DNA of 64,000 nucleotides from Dipteronia dyeriana (GCA_032871835.1 CM065297.1:44331098-44395097), one strand, 5' to 3'; shown: positions 11,641 to 23,851, counted from the stretch's first letter. The notes: a model not told the origin generated them from the letters alone. A program made the numbers and translations.

Positions 11641-12728
11641 ATACGTAAATCATTTAGATTAGATGTGCCTACACAAATATATTTGATATGTCATACATGC
11701 ATCATAGCCTGGTTTTTTTATGTATTTTTTATTAATGTGATTAAAATGGACAATATACATAAATGACTATGACTAATGAGATTAGTTTTGTTAATAGTTA
11801 GAAAACTTGGTAATTCTCATTAATATTAATCTAGTTATTAAAGTGTTTAATAAATTAGATTAATATGGCCATTTATTAGGATTAATTTGATTAATAACCT
11901 AATAATAAATGGTCCGAATAAGTGTTAGGGTTTTAACAGTTAAAACTTGGTAAACACTAACATAATAATCTGATCTTAGTAAATAGTTTGCAAAGGCTTA
12001 GATTGTTCACTGATAGATTGGATTTTTAATTGTTAAAAATCATTAATAATTTGTTAGTTATTTAGAATTTGGTTCTAATTAGTTAATGCGCTAGATAACT
12101 GGATTAAAGTTAGTCGTTTAATCCTATAGAGTCTAGGTGCATTAATGGTTAATAGAAAACCCTAATTTTAAAATAGTGAGTGGGAGAGGGATATATGACA
12201 TATATATCCCTCGGTCTCCATCATTAGTTCAACACTGTGAGACCTGAGTGGGGCCTCATGACGGCTTTGTTTTCATCCTCCCTAATGAGGGTTTCCACAA
12301 AAGTCAATACCAAGGTTGACTTCCTAACGGATAGGATTTCTGAGGGTATTTTGGGGTTGACCGACCCTAAGCCGACAATTCCTGAGTTAAGCTCGTGAGA
12401 TCTGAAATGGTGGGTTACACTCACGAAGGTTTTGATTAAGTTTGTTAATTAAAAACCTAACTGAATGAACGATGGTTGAGTGATATGGAGTAAGAGTTAT
12501 TGTAGAATATCATTTGATTAAGAATGTCTCGATCCAACTTGCAAAGACTTGACCGACCCTAAGGCAGCATTTCTTTATGGTATGTTGGATTGTCGTGGTA
12601 TAGCAACTAGTTTTTGGGTAGTTCTAGTTCGTTAAACATGTTCATGCATCATGTTTAAATTTATGCAAAAGCACTTGTTCTTGTTTTAAATAAATGACTG
12701 AATGAATGTTTTATTTATTTCAGCAATA
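11641..12728 (+). other. Probable 5' leader of Copia C, hairpin-rich
   Basis: Non-coding sequence lying directly before the C gag start at 12729. No LTR end or primer site is found, so C has lost its 5' LTR. Within 11867-12322 there are at least six strong inverted repeats, including GAGGGATATAT/ATATATCCCTC (12186-12212) and GATTTTTAA/TTAAAAATC (12021-12041). A 66-codon minus ORF at 12224-12424 is chance. The leader assignment rests only on position. Confidence 0.5.
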
Positions 12729-13434
12729 ATGTCTTCTGCATTACTTCAAATTCTCGCAAACGACAAATTAACTGGTGATAACTACATTAAGTGGAAACTT
12801 AACATTAATGCAATATTGGTCACCAAAGACCTCAAGTTTGTGCTTACGGAGGAATGTCCTCTAGTGTCTGCTGCCAACATGAACTGTTCATAAAGCATAC
12901 GAGTGATGGGTCTAATCTAATAAGAAGGCTTAAACATATCTGTTGGCTTCTATGACAAACGTGCTAGTCATAAAGCATGAAGTAATGAATTTAGCATTTG
13001 AAATCATGGAGTCATTGCAAGCTATGTTCGGGCAGCCTTCTGAGCAAAAGTGACACGAAGCTGTTCGTTCCGCTATGCTCGCTCATATAAAGGAAGATAC
13101 ATCAGTTCGAGAACATGTCCTAAGCATGATTTTCTACTTCAACACGGCATAAGTCAATGGTGAAGCCATTGATGAACCTAGTCAAATGAGCATTATACTG
13201 ATGACTCTTCAAAGGAGTTTTGATCAGTTTAAGAGCAACTACATGATAAAGCACTTAAAGTTCAGTCTTACACTGTTGCTCAATGAGCTTGCTACCTTTG
13301 AGTCCTTGATTAAGGACAACAAGGGTAAGACCGGTGAGGCAAATGTTGCTAAACCATCTTCCTCCTCAAATAATAGAAAGAGGAAGAGGTCTACTGGGAA
13401 GGCTAAGGATAAGCCCAAACCTAAGAAAGCCTAA
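12729..13434 (+). pseudogene. gag: Copia C gag relic
   Basis: It opens with MSSALLQILANDKLTGDNY then KWKLNINAIL, the usual N-terminus of Copia gag proteins (LTGDNY..WK). The first frame stops at 12893. The rest is in pieces, with gag-like SFDQFKSNYMIKHLKFSLT and LLNELATFESL at 13186-13320, then a lysine-rich tail at 13370-13430. The zinc knuckle expected after it is not recognisable. Start ATG at 12729-12731. Confidence 0.8.
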
Positions 13435-14642
13435 AGAAAGAAGAAATCCAAGAAAGGTAAAAATGATTTACTTGTTCTTGAGTCATGTTTAGTGGAAGAT
13501 GATTCTTCGCCCTGGATAGTTGATTTAGGTGCCACTAACCATGTTTGTTCTTCTTTACAATGAACTGATTCATGGACACAGTTAGAGGGGCAAGCCTTCT
13601 CAATGCATGTGGGATTAGGGGATGTTGTGTCGACACGAGCAGTGGGCATAATTAGATTACGTTTTTATAATAATTATATATTGTTGGACAATGTATTTTA
13701 TATTCCTGGATTTACACGGAATTTGATTTCCATTTCTAAGTTGTTAGAACAAAAATATTCTGTTTCTTTTAATAATAAGTCTATTATTATTGGAAAAAAT
13801 GGTGTGAATATTGGTTTAGGAATTAATGAAAATAATTTGTTTGTGTTAGGACCATTAATACATACTACATTGCTCAACACCGAAATGTTTAAGGTTGAAA
13901 AACCAAAAAATAAACAACATAAGATTTCTCCAGATAATGACACGTATCTCTGTCATCTAAGGCTTGGTCATATCAACCTTAACCGGATAAACAGACTAGT
14001 AAAAAGCAAACCTTTAAGTGAGTTAAAGGTCGGTACCTTACCTGTCTGCGAATCTCGTATGGAAAGTAAGATGACTAAGAGACCTTTTACTGGAAAAGGG
14101 CTTAGAGCTAAAGAACCGCTAAAGCTTATACATACAGACGTCTGTGGACCGATGAATGTTAATGTTAGAGGTGGTTTTGAGTATTATGTCACCTTTACAG
14201 ATGACTACTCAATATACGAATATGTCTACCTCATGCAACGGAAGTCGAAAACATTTGAAATGTTCAAAGAATTCTGAGTTGAAGTTGAGAATCAATTAGG
14301 TAAGACTATCAAGTCACAACGATCGGATCGTGGAGGTGAGTACCTTGACCAAGGGTTTAAAGACTTCATGGTCAAGCATGGGATAGTTTCCCAACTCACA
14401 GCTCCCAACACACCTCAACAAAATGGTGTAGCGGAGAGGAGAAATAGAACCCTAATGGAAATGGTGAGATCTATGATTTGTTTCTCATCATTACCAAATT
14501 TCTTCTGGGATATGTGTTACAAAAAACGACATACATTTTGAATGTGGTACAAACCAAATCTGTTCCTAAGACTCCCCTAGAGTTGTAGAATGGTCATAAA
14601 GCTAGTTTGTGACATTTTCGCATATGGGGGTGTCTAGCACAT
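13435..14642 (+). pseudogene. pol: Copia C protease-integrase relic
   Basis: The protease site reads WIVDLGATNHV, where the usual D-S-G is D-L-G (13522-13530), so the active site is altered. The open frame 13603-14277 carries the GAG-pre-integrase HHCC region (LCHLRLGHINLNRI), but its CxxC reads CESR with the last Cys replaced. The integrase core keeps all three acidic positions: HTDVCGPM, then QRSDRGGEY after a stop at 14275, and PQQNGVAERRNRTL. The core ends in a frameshifted stretch at 14500-14640. Confidence 0.88.
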
Positions 14643-15900
14643 GTGCTGAAGAACAGAACTAGAAAGATAGACTCCAAGTTTGTGGCCTGCCTATTTGTAG
14701 GATACTTCGAGGAGGCCAGAGGTGGACACTTCTATAGTCCCGAAGATAACAAAGTATTTGTATCGACAAATGCAACATTTCTTAAGGACAATTATATTAG
14801 TGACCATAAACCTGGTTCTAAGATTGTATTGAATGAGTTGGAGCCTGGTGAGACTAGTGCTTCATCATCAAGAGTTGTTGATCCATAAACATCTGAGAGT
14901 CAGATGGTTCATGATTAGGATACACTACCACCTAGACATAGTGAGAGGGTTATGAGACAACCTTAACGCTATTTAGGTATAGGTGAGGGATAAGGTGTTG
15001 TCGCTGCTGATAGTGTGGATGATCCATTAACTTTTAAGAATGCAATGGAAGATCCTGATAAAGAGGAATGGCTTAAAACCATGAATCTTAAGATGTAGTC
15101 CATGTACTCTAACTAAGTCTGGGAACTTGTAGACTTCCAGGATGGGGTAAAACCCATAGGGTGTAAGTAGATCTACAACAGAAAGAGAGAAGTAGACGGG
15201 AAGGTAGAGACCTTCAAAGCAAGGCTAGTGGCCAAGGGTTATACCTAGAAAGTGGGGGTCGATTATGAAGAGACCTTCTTACCAGTAGATGTTTAAGTCT
15301 ATTAGGATTCTCTTATCCATTGCTGCCTATTTCGATTATGAAATTTGTCAAATGGATGTCAAGACTGCATTCTTGAATGACAATCTTGATGAGAGCATTT
15401 ATATGATACAACAAGAGGGATTCGTGTCTCCAGATAAAGAACATAAGGTTTGCAAGCTGCAAAGGTCCATCTTTGGACTGATGCAAGCATCTAGATCGTG
15501 GAACATTAGGTTTGATGATATGATCAAAATCTATGGCTTTGAGTAGAACGTCGATGAGCCTTATGTCTACTAGCGCATCATTAACAAGATAGTAGTTTTC
15601 TTGGTCCTATATGTAGATGATATCCTACTCATTGGGAATGATGTGGGAGTGTTGTCTGATGTAAATAGCTGACTGGCTAGCCAATTCCAAATGAAAGATT
15701 TGGGAGAGGCGAGTTATGTTCGAGAGTTCCAACTTATAAAGGATCGTAAGAACAAACTCATAGCAATGTCTCAGGCATCATATGTCGACAAGATTCTTGT
15801 GTGATTTTCGGTGCAAAACTCCAAGAAAGGTAATTTACCTTCCAGGCATGAAGTTCACTTGTCTAAGGAACATTGTCCTAAGACACCTTAAGAAGTTCAG
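14643..15900 (+). pseudogene. pol: Copia C integrase end and reverse transcriptase relic
   Basis: It starts with CLFVGYFEEARGGHFYS and DNKVFVSTNATFLKDNY (also seen in D), then a linker, then RT: ETFKARLVAKGYT, YFDYEICQMDVKTAFLND, the catalytic YVDD at 15610-15621 followed by ILLIGNDVGV, and FQMKDLGEASYV. There are many in-frame stops, nearly all where relatives have Gln or Trp, as expected from C-to-T decay. The RT is recognisable from end to end but dead. Confidence 0.9.
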
Positions 15901-16589
15901 GATATGAGACATGTACCCTATGGATCAGCAGTAGGTAGTCTCATGTATGGTATGTTATACACGAGACCAAACATCTGTTATGCAGTGGGAGTAATCATCA
16001 GGTACCAGTCCAACCTAGGATTGGATCATTGGCTTGTTTTCAAGATAATTCTCAAGTATCATCGGAGAATGAGAGACTATATGCTAGTGTATTCCAGGCA
16101 GGATTTGATCCCGTTAGGATACGCGAATTCTAATCATACAGGGATTCTAGGAAATCCATATCTGGATCAATATTCACCGTGGGTGGTGGAGCCATTGTGT
16201 GGAGAAGTTTCAAGCACTCTTGCATTGCTGAGTCCACCATGGAAGCTGAATATGTAGCCGCTTGTGAAGCTGCAAAAGAGGTTGTTTGGCTCTGTAAGTT
16301 CTTGAGTGATCTGGAAGTTGTTCCAGATCTGGATTGGCCCATCACACTTTACTGTGATAACAGTGGTGCTGTGGCTAATTTCAAGGAACCAAGAAGCCAC
16401 ATGAGAGGGAAGCATATGGAGAGAAAGTATCATCTCATTAAAGATATAGAGTAGAGAGGAGATGTGAGTGTCACCAAGATAGCCTCACAAGACAATCATG
16501 TTGATCCATTTACGAAGACCTTACCAGCTAAAGTGTTTTTAGGTTATCTAGATGGTCTGGGGTTACGAGACATGCCTCACATGCTTTAG
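15901..16589 (+). pseudogene. pol: Copia C RNase H relic
   Basis: MRHVPYGSAVGSLMYGMLYT opens the connection region. RNase H follows with TMEAEYVAACEAAKEVVWL and LYCDNSGAVANF at 16220-16385, GKHMERKYHLI, and the end motif ASQDNHVDPFTKTLP then GLRDMPHML before the stop at 16588. One stop (near 16452) and the frame break before 16179 disable it. It lies directly upstream of the polypurine tract, as expected. Confidence 0.9.
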
Positions 16590-16597
16590 TGGGAGAT
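16588..16597 (+). other. Polypurine tract of Copia C
   Basis: AGTGGGAGAT immediately before the LTR start TGTTAGG at 16598. Confidence 0.75.
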
Positions 16598-17799
16598 TGT
16601 TAGGATTTATGCCCTAAAGATGTAATTCGTAAATGGATTTATGAAATAAATAAAAGGAAAAGTTTAATTCATTCTTGTTGTGTTGTTTATTTTATAACTT
16701 GTGCATATATTTAACATCCAAGATTGCCGGATGTAATCTCGAACTGTGTATATGAGTGTTATATGCGGATGGATACAGTAAGAGACATGCAATCTAAAGA
16801 GTCCATAGATAGCAAATAAAGCTGGGTACTTTATTTATGGTTAATCTATAGTTGTGGTTCATTCCGTAATGTACGATGGTTTTATCTTGAATCATTCATA
16901 TGAGATATGGAATGGAGGCACCTTGTATGATTTGATCATATAGGACTGTGCCATGATCTATATGAATCTTTTACCAAGTTCCGTTTATCGATGAGATTCA
17001 TATATATCAACTAATGATGGCCATATATGGGTGATCTTAATCCTGAGTGTCTTATTGATTCCTTCAGGTTAGATCGTAGTCTTTGATATACCATGGGTGA
17101 GGTCGGATGCGGTTCCCGATCAATATGCTCCATATGTTGGGATTGCGGTTTGGCTTGTCGTTGGGAAAGTTTGTACAAAATAGTGGAATCCACTCTTTCT
17201 TGTAAGAAGTAGATGGTAGTTCCCTTAAGGGTTGATTCGGGGCTTGAACAATATGAGCGCTCTCCTAGTTCTGTGAGGAAATAGGATTTATTGTCAATTA
17301 GAGAATCAATGATACTTAAAATATATATGTAATTAGAGGGATGTAACAGACATTATGACCTAGCTCTAATTATGAACTATTGTGAAGGATCACACCATAT
17401 GTAATAGCTATATCGATGGACACCGAGCTGTATCGATTTGTGTAAAAGCTTATACAGTTGAGAGAGTTCAACTTCAGCTTTTAATGGAATAACACCAGAG
17501 TTAATAATCAAGGAATATTAATTAAAGAGTTTAATTAATGATTTAATTAAAGAGTTTAATTAATGATTCTGAGGATTATTGGAGCTCAAAATACTGTGGG
17601 TCCATTAGGTCCCCTTACTAGCCCGATCGATTTAGGTAACAAGGGTCACGATTAATTAATTGGATTGTCCAATTAACTGTGTTACGAAAGTGAAATGTAT
17701 TGATTTGAGAAATTAATTGAATAATAAGATTATTTAATTAATGAATAATGGTGATTAAATAAATTAAATAATGAGATTATTTAATTATGTTATTAATCA
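16598..17799 (+). repeat. 3' LTR of Copia C, truncated
   Basis: It begins TGTTAGGATTTATGCCC after the polypurine tract and matches the D LTRs in reverse through the tRNA-proximal half. The last 300-400 bp, including the terminal CCTACA, are missing. At 17799/17800 it meets a D LTR pointing the opposite way. It includes a perfect 25-bp duplication at 17519-17568. Confidence 0.82.
17519..17568 (+). repeat. Perfect 25-bp tandem duplication in C LTR
   Basis: Two identical copies of a 25-bp AT-rich unit (17519-17543 and 17544-17568), each containing AATTAAAGAGTTTAATT, itself an inverted repeat (AATTAAA/TTTAATT). Recent slippage is likely. Confidence 0.85.
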
Positions 17800-20700
17800 C
17801 TAGTTGACTTAAACTTAAATACTAGACTAAGTAAAGAATAAAATAATCAAACTATTTTAACCTATATCTCAGTCATGATTTAGATCTACAACCTCCAATT
17901 AAGGATTAATTAATAATTATTAATTATTAATTCATTAATTAAATATTCTAATTATCTAATTAATTTAATTATTACTATATTAATTAAATAATCTCATTAT
18001 TCATTTCAGCTCTGAATACATACTTGTCACTTTTTAACACACTTAATTGAACAATCCAACTGATTAATCATGACCCTTGTTACTTTTAATCATTCGGGTT
18101 AGCAAGGGGACCTAATGAACCCACAATTTTGTGCTCTGATAATACTTAAAAATGATTAGTTAAACTCTTTCATTAATATTTCATGATTATTAACCTCAGA
18201 GTTATTAGACTAAAAACAAGAGGTTGCACTCTCACAACTGTAGATGTATTACACAAACAGAAATTACAGTTGTCCATCGATATACCTATTACATATGGTG
18301 TAATCCTCTACAAGTAGTTCATAATTAGAGCTAGGTCATAAGAAGTGGATTCCACTATTGTGCGCAGATCTTCCCAGTCATAAGCCAAACTGCGATTCCA
18401 ACATATGAAGTTATTGACTGGGAATGCAACTCTGATCTCACCCATTGAAGGGAAAAAAACAGTTCAAAACGAAGCGGAAGAATAAAATTAGGGTTTAGTA
18501 TATTTAAAAAAAATTCCCTTTAAAAGAAAGAAACTTAACCCTAGATTAATTGACATATATTAAAAGTATCGTATCTTTTTTTTTCCGTGATGATTGAACT
18601 AGCGTCGAATTGAATATGCAAGATCTTCCAATCCAATCACGAACGTGAATCACCAAGGAGTGTGGGCTACCTTTCTTTGAATTTTATACCTGAGGATGGA
18701 AACAAAAAAAAAAAAAAAATTAGTCTCAAAAATCCTCCAAGAGAAAACCCAAGAACGTCCGGTCACATGTGAATTATCAATCTATTTGATTGAAAATCGC
18801 GTGAACCTTGATTTGATGTTGTACTCAAAACCTTTTGATGTAAAGGCTATTAGTGTACTATCAAAAACAAAACATTTCTCTTTTCTCTTCTCCTTGGCCG
18901 AATTCAATACACAATATCTATGAGTTGGATGAAGTTTTTTTTATGACTATAAAAAAAAGCATATAAAAAACAACTTCTCACACCAAAAATTAGGTCTAGG
19001 TCGAAATTTTATATATGAGTATATAAAAGTGGCAGAAAATCCTCCTAGAAAGAGGATTTCTATTTCACCAAGACTCCTAATCCAACTCAAATAGTGTATT
19101 TATTTAATAACCAATTATTGAATATAATTAAATTGTGACTAAATAAAAAAAAAACTTCCTAATAGAAATAAAATACTTTCTAATTTGACTAGAATAATAT
19201 ATTCCTATTATTTATCTACTTATCAAATATAGTATTTGATACTTATCATATTAACAACAACAATATTACTCTAGGAGACGTTCTCCTACTAGGAATTTTT
19301 TTTGACTATTAATTAAATAACTAATTAATTAACAAAATAATTAATTTACATTTAATTAAATAATGAAATAAAAAACAATATAATAAGCTATTATATATAG
19401 CCTTAGCCACCCAAGCCAATATTTATGTGTCAAATATTGTTTTTCCTATTTTATTAAATCCATTGGACTTAAATGGACATAAATAAAAAGTCCACATGTA
19501 AACTAGACCCATTCTTACTAAAAGAAATAAGTCCACATGCCTTAATACAATCCCTTAAATTGGTCCGGTAGAATATATCAAGTGATCCTTGCAAGTTCGG
19601 GTGGATTGGGGATCTTGGTGGGCTATCTAAATTTAAGCTCCAATAAGCATAACCTAATCACAATCAACAATTGATTAACTTAGGTCTGATCTATTAATTT
19701 TAGTTCATCCCACTAAAGAACTAAAATTGAACTCTTAAATAAAGATATAATAAGTTAATATTGCTCATTCATACCCTAGACAATCTTAATGGAGAAAGTG
19801 TATCCTCGTGAAGAATACCAGTAATCGCTAAGAGCTCATAGACCGCCTATAGATCTCCAAGTTACCATATTTACTCATATGACGACATTTTGAACTTGGA
19901 TATTTTAATTTGTCCAGAAGCCATATTTCAAAAGTCACTGTTGAAAACTTAACGTTAAGATTTAATATCCAATACCTCAAAACATCCATATGATGATATT
20001 CTACTCTCATTAAATAAAGGAGCCACGATGTCCATATCTATAAATGAAGTCCTCCGTTGATTAACAAATGAATACCACTAAACTATTGAGGATAGACTAT
20101 ACTATATAATCATACTCATTGATAGCTCAAATGATAACACTTGCAACCATAAATCCATCATTTATCTCAGGATTGAGATAGACTCCTCGATTTTCTTAAA
20201 GTGAAATATTTTATCCACTGATGGTTCTAGATAAAGTATTTCATTGTGATCCTATTCAATGCACCCTGTGCACTAGATTCTGTTGCCCAAAGACACCACA
20301 CTTTGATGAATTTAGACTCATTATAACACATTTGATCCCACTTAAATGCAAGCAAAGAATCTACAACTTTAACAGGATGAAAGTGCCTAACCTTTATCTT
20401 AAGTTGTGAATATTATTCAAGACTAACTAAAGAATTGTGTCTACCTCATATATATCCAGATGTACGAACAATTCTTATTTTTTCATAGTCTTTTGACCTT
20501 ATGATTATTTACTTTTGACAATTATAATAATTAAACTATAATTGCTATAGGATTTGTTAAACTAGAAATCAGTTTTATCAATATGAAAAGATTGTCAAAT
20601 ACATTATTACACTCGTGCTATCGAGCATAATCCCAACACCCATGGTATATCATAAACCATGATATAATCTGAAGGAGTCGGTAAGACACTCAGGATTAAG

Positions 20701-21138
20701 ATCACCCACATATAGCCATCAATTGTTGATATATATGAATCTCATCTTTTAACAGATCTTGGTGAGAGATTCATATATATCATGGCCCAGTCTTATATGA
20801 TCCCATCATATAAGGTGCCTTCATTCTCATATCACCATAAGAATAGTCCAGGTTAAGACCACCGTACATTACATAATGGATCGCTGTTGTAGATTAACCA
20901 TAAATAAAGTACCCAGCTCTGCCTTCTGTCTACAGACTCTTTAGATTGCTCATCTCAAACTGAATACCTTTGTATATGACACTCATGTACTTAGTTAGAG
21001 ATTACATCTAGCAATCTTGGATGTTAAGTACATATGATACAAATGTATGATACATGTATATAGAATGAATAAACTACTTTTTTTTTAATGTTACATTGAC
21101 ATTTACAAATTTCAAGCTTTAGGGCATAAACCCTAACA
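17800..21138 (-). repeat. 5' LTR of Copia D, interrupted by a solo LTR
   Basis: Bases 17800-18445 and 20639-21138 match the D 3' LTR from about 7279 to 8265. The outer end at 21138 is CCTAACA (TGTTAGG on the minus strand), followed by the TSD CTTCT. The tRNA-proximal end, equivalent to 6716-7278, is missing at the inverted junction with C. The interruption at 18446-20638 is flanked by CCCAT. Confidence 0.83.
18446..20638 (-). repeat. Solo LTR of Copia family B, TSD CCCAT
   Basis: It runs from TGAAGGGAAAAA to ATCCCAACA, with CCCAT at both 18441-18445 and 20639-20643. It matches the B and A LTRs in reverse along its whole length (2193 bp). A solo LTR with an intact TSD is the usual product of recombination between the two LTRs of one insertion. 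The ORFs at 18696, 19828 and 20221 are chance. The poly-A run at 18705-18718 is local. Confidence 0.92.
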
Positions 21139-21548
21139 CTTCTCCATCCAATGTTTTACACAGAATCAGAGCCTTACCGAGGTACTCCTTGATCTTTTGA
21201 AAGGCTTTCTCACATTCTTCGTTCCATTCAACTCCTTTGCCTTTTCTTATGGCCTTGAAGAAAGGTAAACACTTGTATATCGACTTGTTGATGAATCAGT
21301 TCAATGAAGCCAAGCAGCCCATTAGCCTTTGAATGTCTTTAAGACTAACTTAGGACCCCAAGTCCTTCATCACCTTTATCTTCTCAGTGTACACCTCGAT
21401 TCCCCTTTGGTGGACCTGGAAACCGAGAAACCGAGAAATCGAGAAATCGAGAAATTTCCTTAACGGTAACCCAAAAACATAATTCTTTAGGTTTCGAGTT
21501 TAGCTTCATCACAATTTTTCTCAACACCTCGATTGTTTTCCTTGGATC
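21139..21548 (-). pseudogene. pol: Gypsy-1 RT, C-terminal part
   Basis: The minus-strand translation carries PRKTIEVLRKIVMKLNSKPK, an FLGF-type motif altered by a tandem repeat, QRGIEVYTEKIKVMKDL, CLPFFKAIRKGKGVEWNEEC and EKAFQKIKEYLGKALIL. This is the thumb and connection segment typical of Ty3/Gypsy RT. It follows directly on the part at 23852-24445 once the solo LTR and one GGATC are ignored (ESHAIDPRKT across the join). One extra T in the T-run near 21474 shifts the frame. Confidence 0.9.
21421..21452 (-). repeat. 8-bp tandem repeat inside Gypsy-1 RT
   Basis: Four units of AACCGAGA/AATCGAGA in a row (plus strand). Relatives normally have one unit here, coding for the F-L-G motif, so three extra units add 24 bp (eight codons) without shifting frame. 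Confidence 0.75.
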
Positions 21549-23851
21549 TGTAGGGATAAATTGGTTCAAAACGCGACGGAAGCGTGAAATTAGGGTTTGA
21601 AATATTTCTAAAATTTTCCGTATTTAATATAAAGAATCTTAACCCTAGATTAATTTATGTATATTAAAAGTATCGTACCTTTTTCTCGTGACGATTGAAC
21701 TAGTATCGAATTGAATCCGCAAGATCTTCCAATCTAATCACAAATGTGAATCACCTAGGAGTGTGGACTCCCTTTCTTTAAATTGTATACCTGAGGATGA
21801 AAACAAACAAAATCTCTTTCTTTGTTAGTCACAATAATTCTCCATGAATAAAAACAAAGAACGTTAGATCACTTGTGAATTATCAATCAACTTGATTGAA
21901 ACTCGCGTGAACCTATATTCGATGTTGTACACAAAACCTTTTAATGTAAAGGTTACTAGTGCACTATCAAATACAAAACGTAATTTCTTAATTTTCTTCT
22001 TTGCTGAATTTCGCACACCAATCTTTAGAGTTGGACGAATTTATCTAGAGCAATAACCAAATTCTTTTTACTTAAAATTCCTCTTTGGCTGAAATTTACT
22101 CCTTGTAAATTACGCTTGGCCGAAATTTTCTCTCTCTAAATTTCATATAGCTTGGACGAATTTTTAGTGCTCAAATTCATGCCTTGGCTGAAATTTAGAG
22201 GTTGTAAATATAGGATCACAAATCCTTTCCTAAGAAGGATTTTCTTGGTGGGCAAGAATCCTTTTCTTAGGTGGATTTACTTGGTGACCAAGAATCCTTT
22301 TCAAAAAAGAATCCTTTTAAAAAAATAATTCTTTTCTACACCAAGACTCCTATTCCAACTCATTAGTGTATTTGTGACCATAATAAAGATTTCCTAATTT
22401 GACTAGAAAAATAATTCCATTTATTTAACTACTTATCAAATATAATCTATAATATTAATTATACTACAAAAAATAGTGTAATATTAGGAGACCTTCCCTT
22501 ATTAGGAAAAAGATTTTGACTTTTAATTAAATAATTTATTAATTACCAAATTAATTCATTTCCATTTAATTAAAAAATAAAATAAAAAACAATATATTAA
22601 GCTAATATATCTAGCCTTGCCGCCCAAGACCACACAAGGGCATATAAATTATTTTTCTTATTTTATTAAATTCAATAGACTTTTATAAAATGTCCACATG
22701 TGAACTAGACTCATTCTTACTAAAATAAACAAGTCCACATGCACTAATACAATTCTAGATGGATTCATAAATTGGTCCGGTAGAATATATCACGTGATCC
22801 ATACAAGTTCGTGTGGATTGGGGATCATGGGGGGCTATCTAAATTTAAGCGCCAATAGACATAACCTAATCACACACAACAAATGATTCACTTAGATCCG
22901 ATCTATTAATTTTAGTTCATTCCACTAAAGAACTAAAATTGAACTCTTAAATAAAGATAGAATAAGTTAATATTGCTCATTCATATCCTAGACAATCTTA
23001 ATGGAGAAAGTGTATCCTTGTGAAGAATGCCAATAATCGCCAAGAGCTCAGAGACCCCCTATAGCTCTCCAAGTTACCATATTTACTCGTACGACCATAT
23101 TTTGAACTTGGATATTTTGACTTGTCTAGAAGCCATATTTCAATAGACACTATTGAAAACTTAACGTTATGATTAAATATCCAATACCTCAAAACATCCT
23201 TATGATGACATTCTACTCTCATTAAATAAATGGAGCCACGATGTCCATATCTATAAATGAAGTCCTCTATCGATTAACAAATGAATACCACCAAACTATC
23301 GAGGATAGACTACATTATATAATCGTACTCATTGATAGTTCAAATGATAACACTTGCAACCATAAGTCGGTCATTTATCACAGGATTGAGATAAACTCTT
23401 CGATTGTCTTCAAGTTAAAACTTTTATCCATTAACGGTTCTAGATAAAGTATTTCACTGTGATCCAATTCAATGCCCCCAGCGCACTAGATTCTTTTTTC
23501 CAAAGACACCACACTTTGATGATTTTAGACTCATCATAACACATTTGATCCCACTCAAATGCTAGCAAAAGAATCTACAACTTTAACAAGATAAAGATGC
23601 CCAACCTTTATCTTATGTTTGAATATTATTCAAGACTAACTAAAGAATTGTGTCTACCTCATACATTTTCAGATGTACGAACAATTGTTCTTTTCTCATA
23701 GTCTTTTGACCTTTTGATTATTTACTTTTGACAATTGTAATAATTAAACTATAAATGCTATAAGATTTGTTAAACTGGAAATCACTTTTATTAATTTGAA
23801 ATGATTGTCATATACATTATTCCACTCTTGCTATTGAGCATAATCCCAATA
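21549..23851 (-). repeat. Solo LTR of Copia family B, TSD GGATC
   Basis: It begins TGTAGGGATAAATTGG at 21549 and ends ATCCCAATA at 23851. The normal terminal CA on that side is changed to TA. GGATC lies at 21544-21548 and 23852-23856. It is 2303 bp long, matches the other B-family LTRs, and is inserted in the Gypsy-1 RT just after the YVDD box. The ORFs at 22998 and 23241 are shadows. Confidence 0.92.

Larger units (their letters stand above)
6716..21138 (-). mobile_element. Copia element D (minus), composite, TSD CTTCT
   Basis: The ends are TGTAGGAACC at 6716 and CCCTAACA at 21138, flanked by CTTCT at 6711-6715 and 21139-21143. It is inserted in Gypsy-1 pol. On the minus strand, a 5' LTR (17800-21138, itself interrupted) and a 3' LTR (6716-8265) enclose RNase H, RT and the end of integrase (8276-10199), then foreign repeat DNA and a plus-strand relative, C. 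D's own gag, protease and most of integrase are missing. Matching TSDs show that the two outer LTR ends came from one insertion; the middle has been rebuilt later. Confidence 0.8.
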
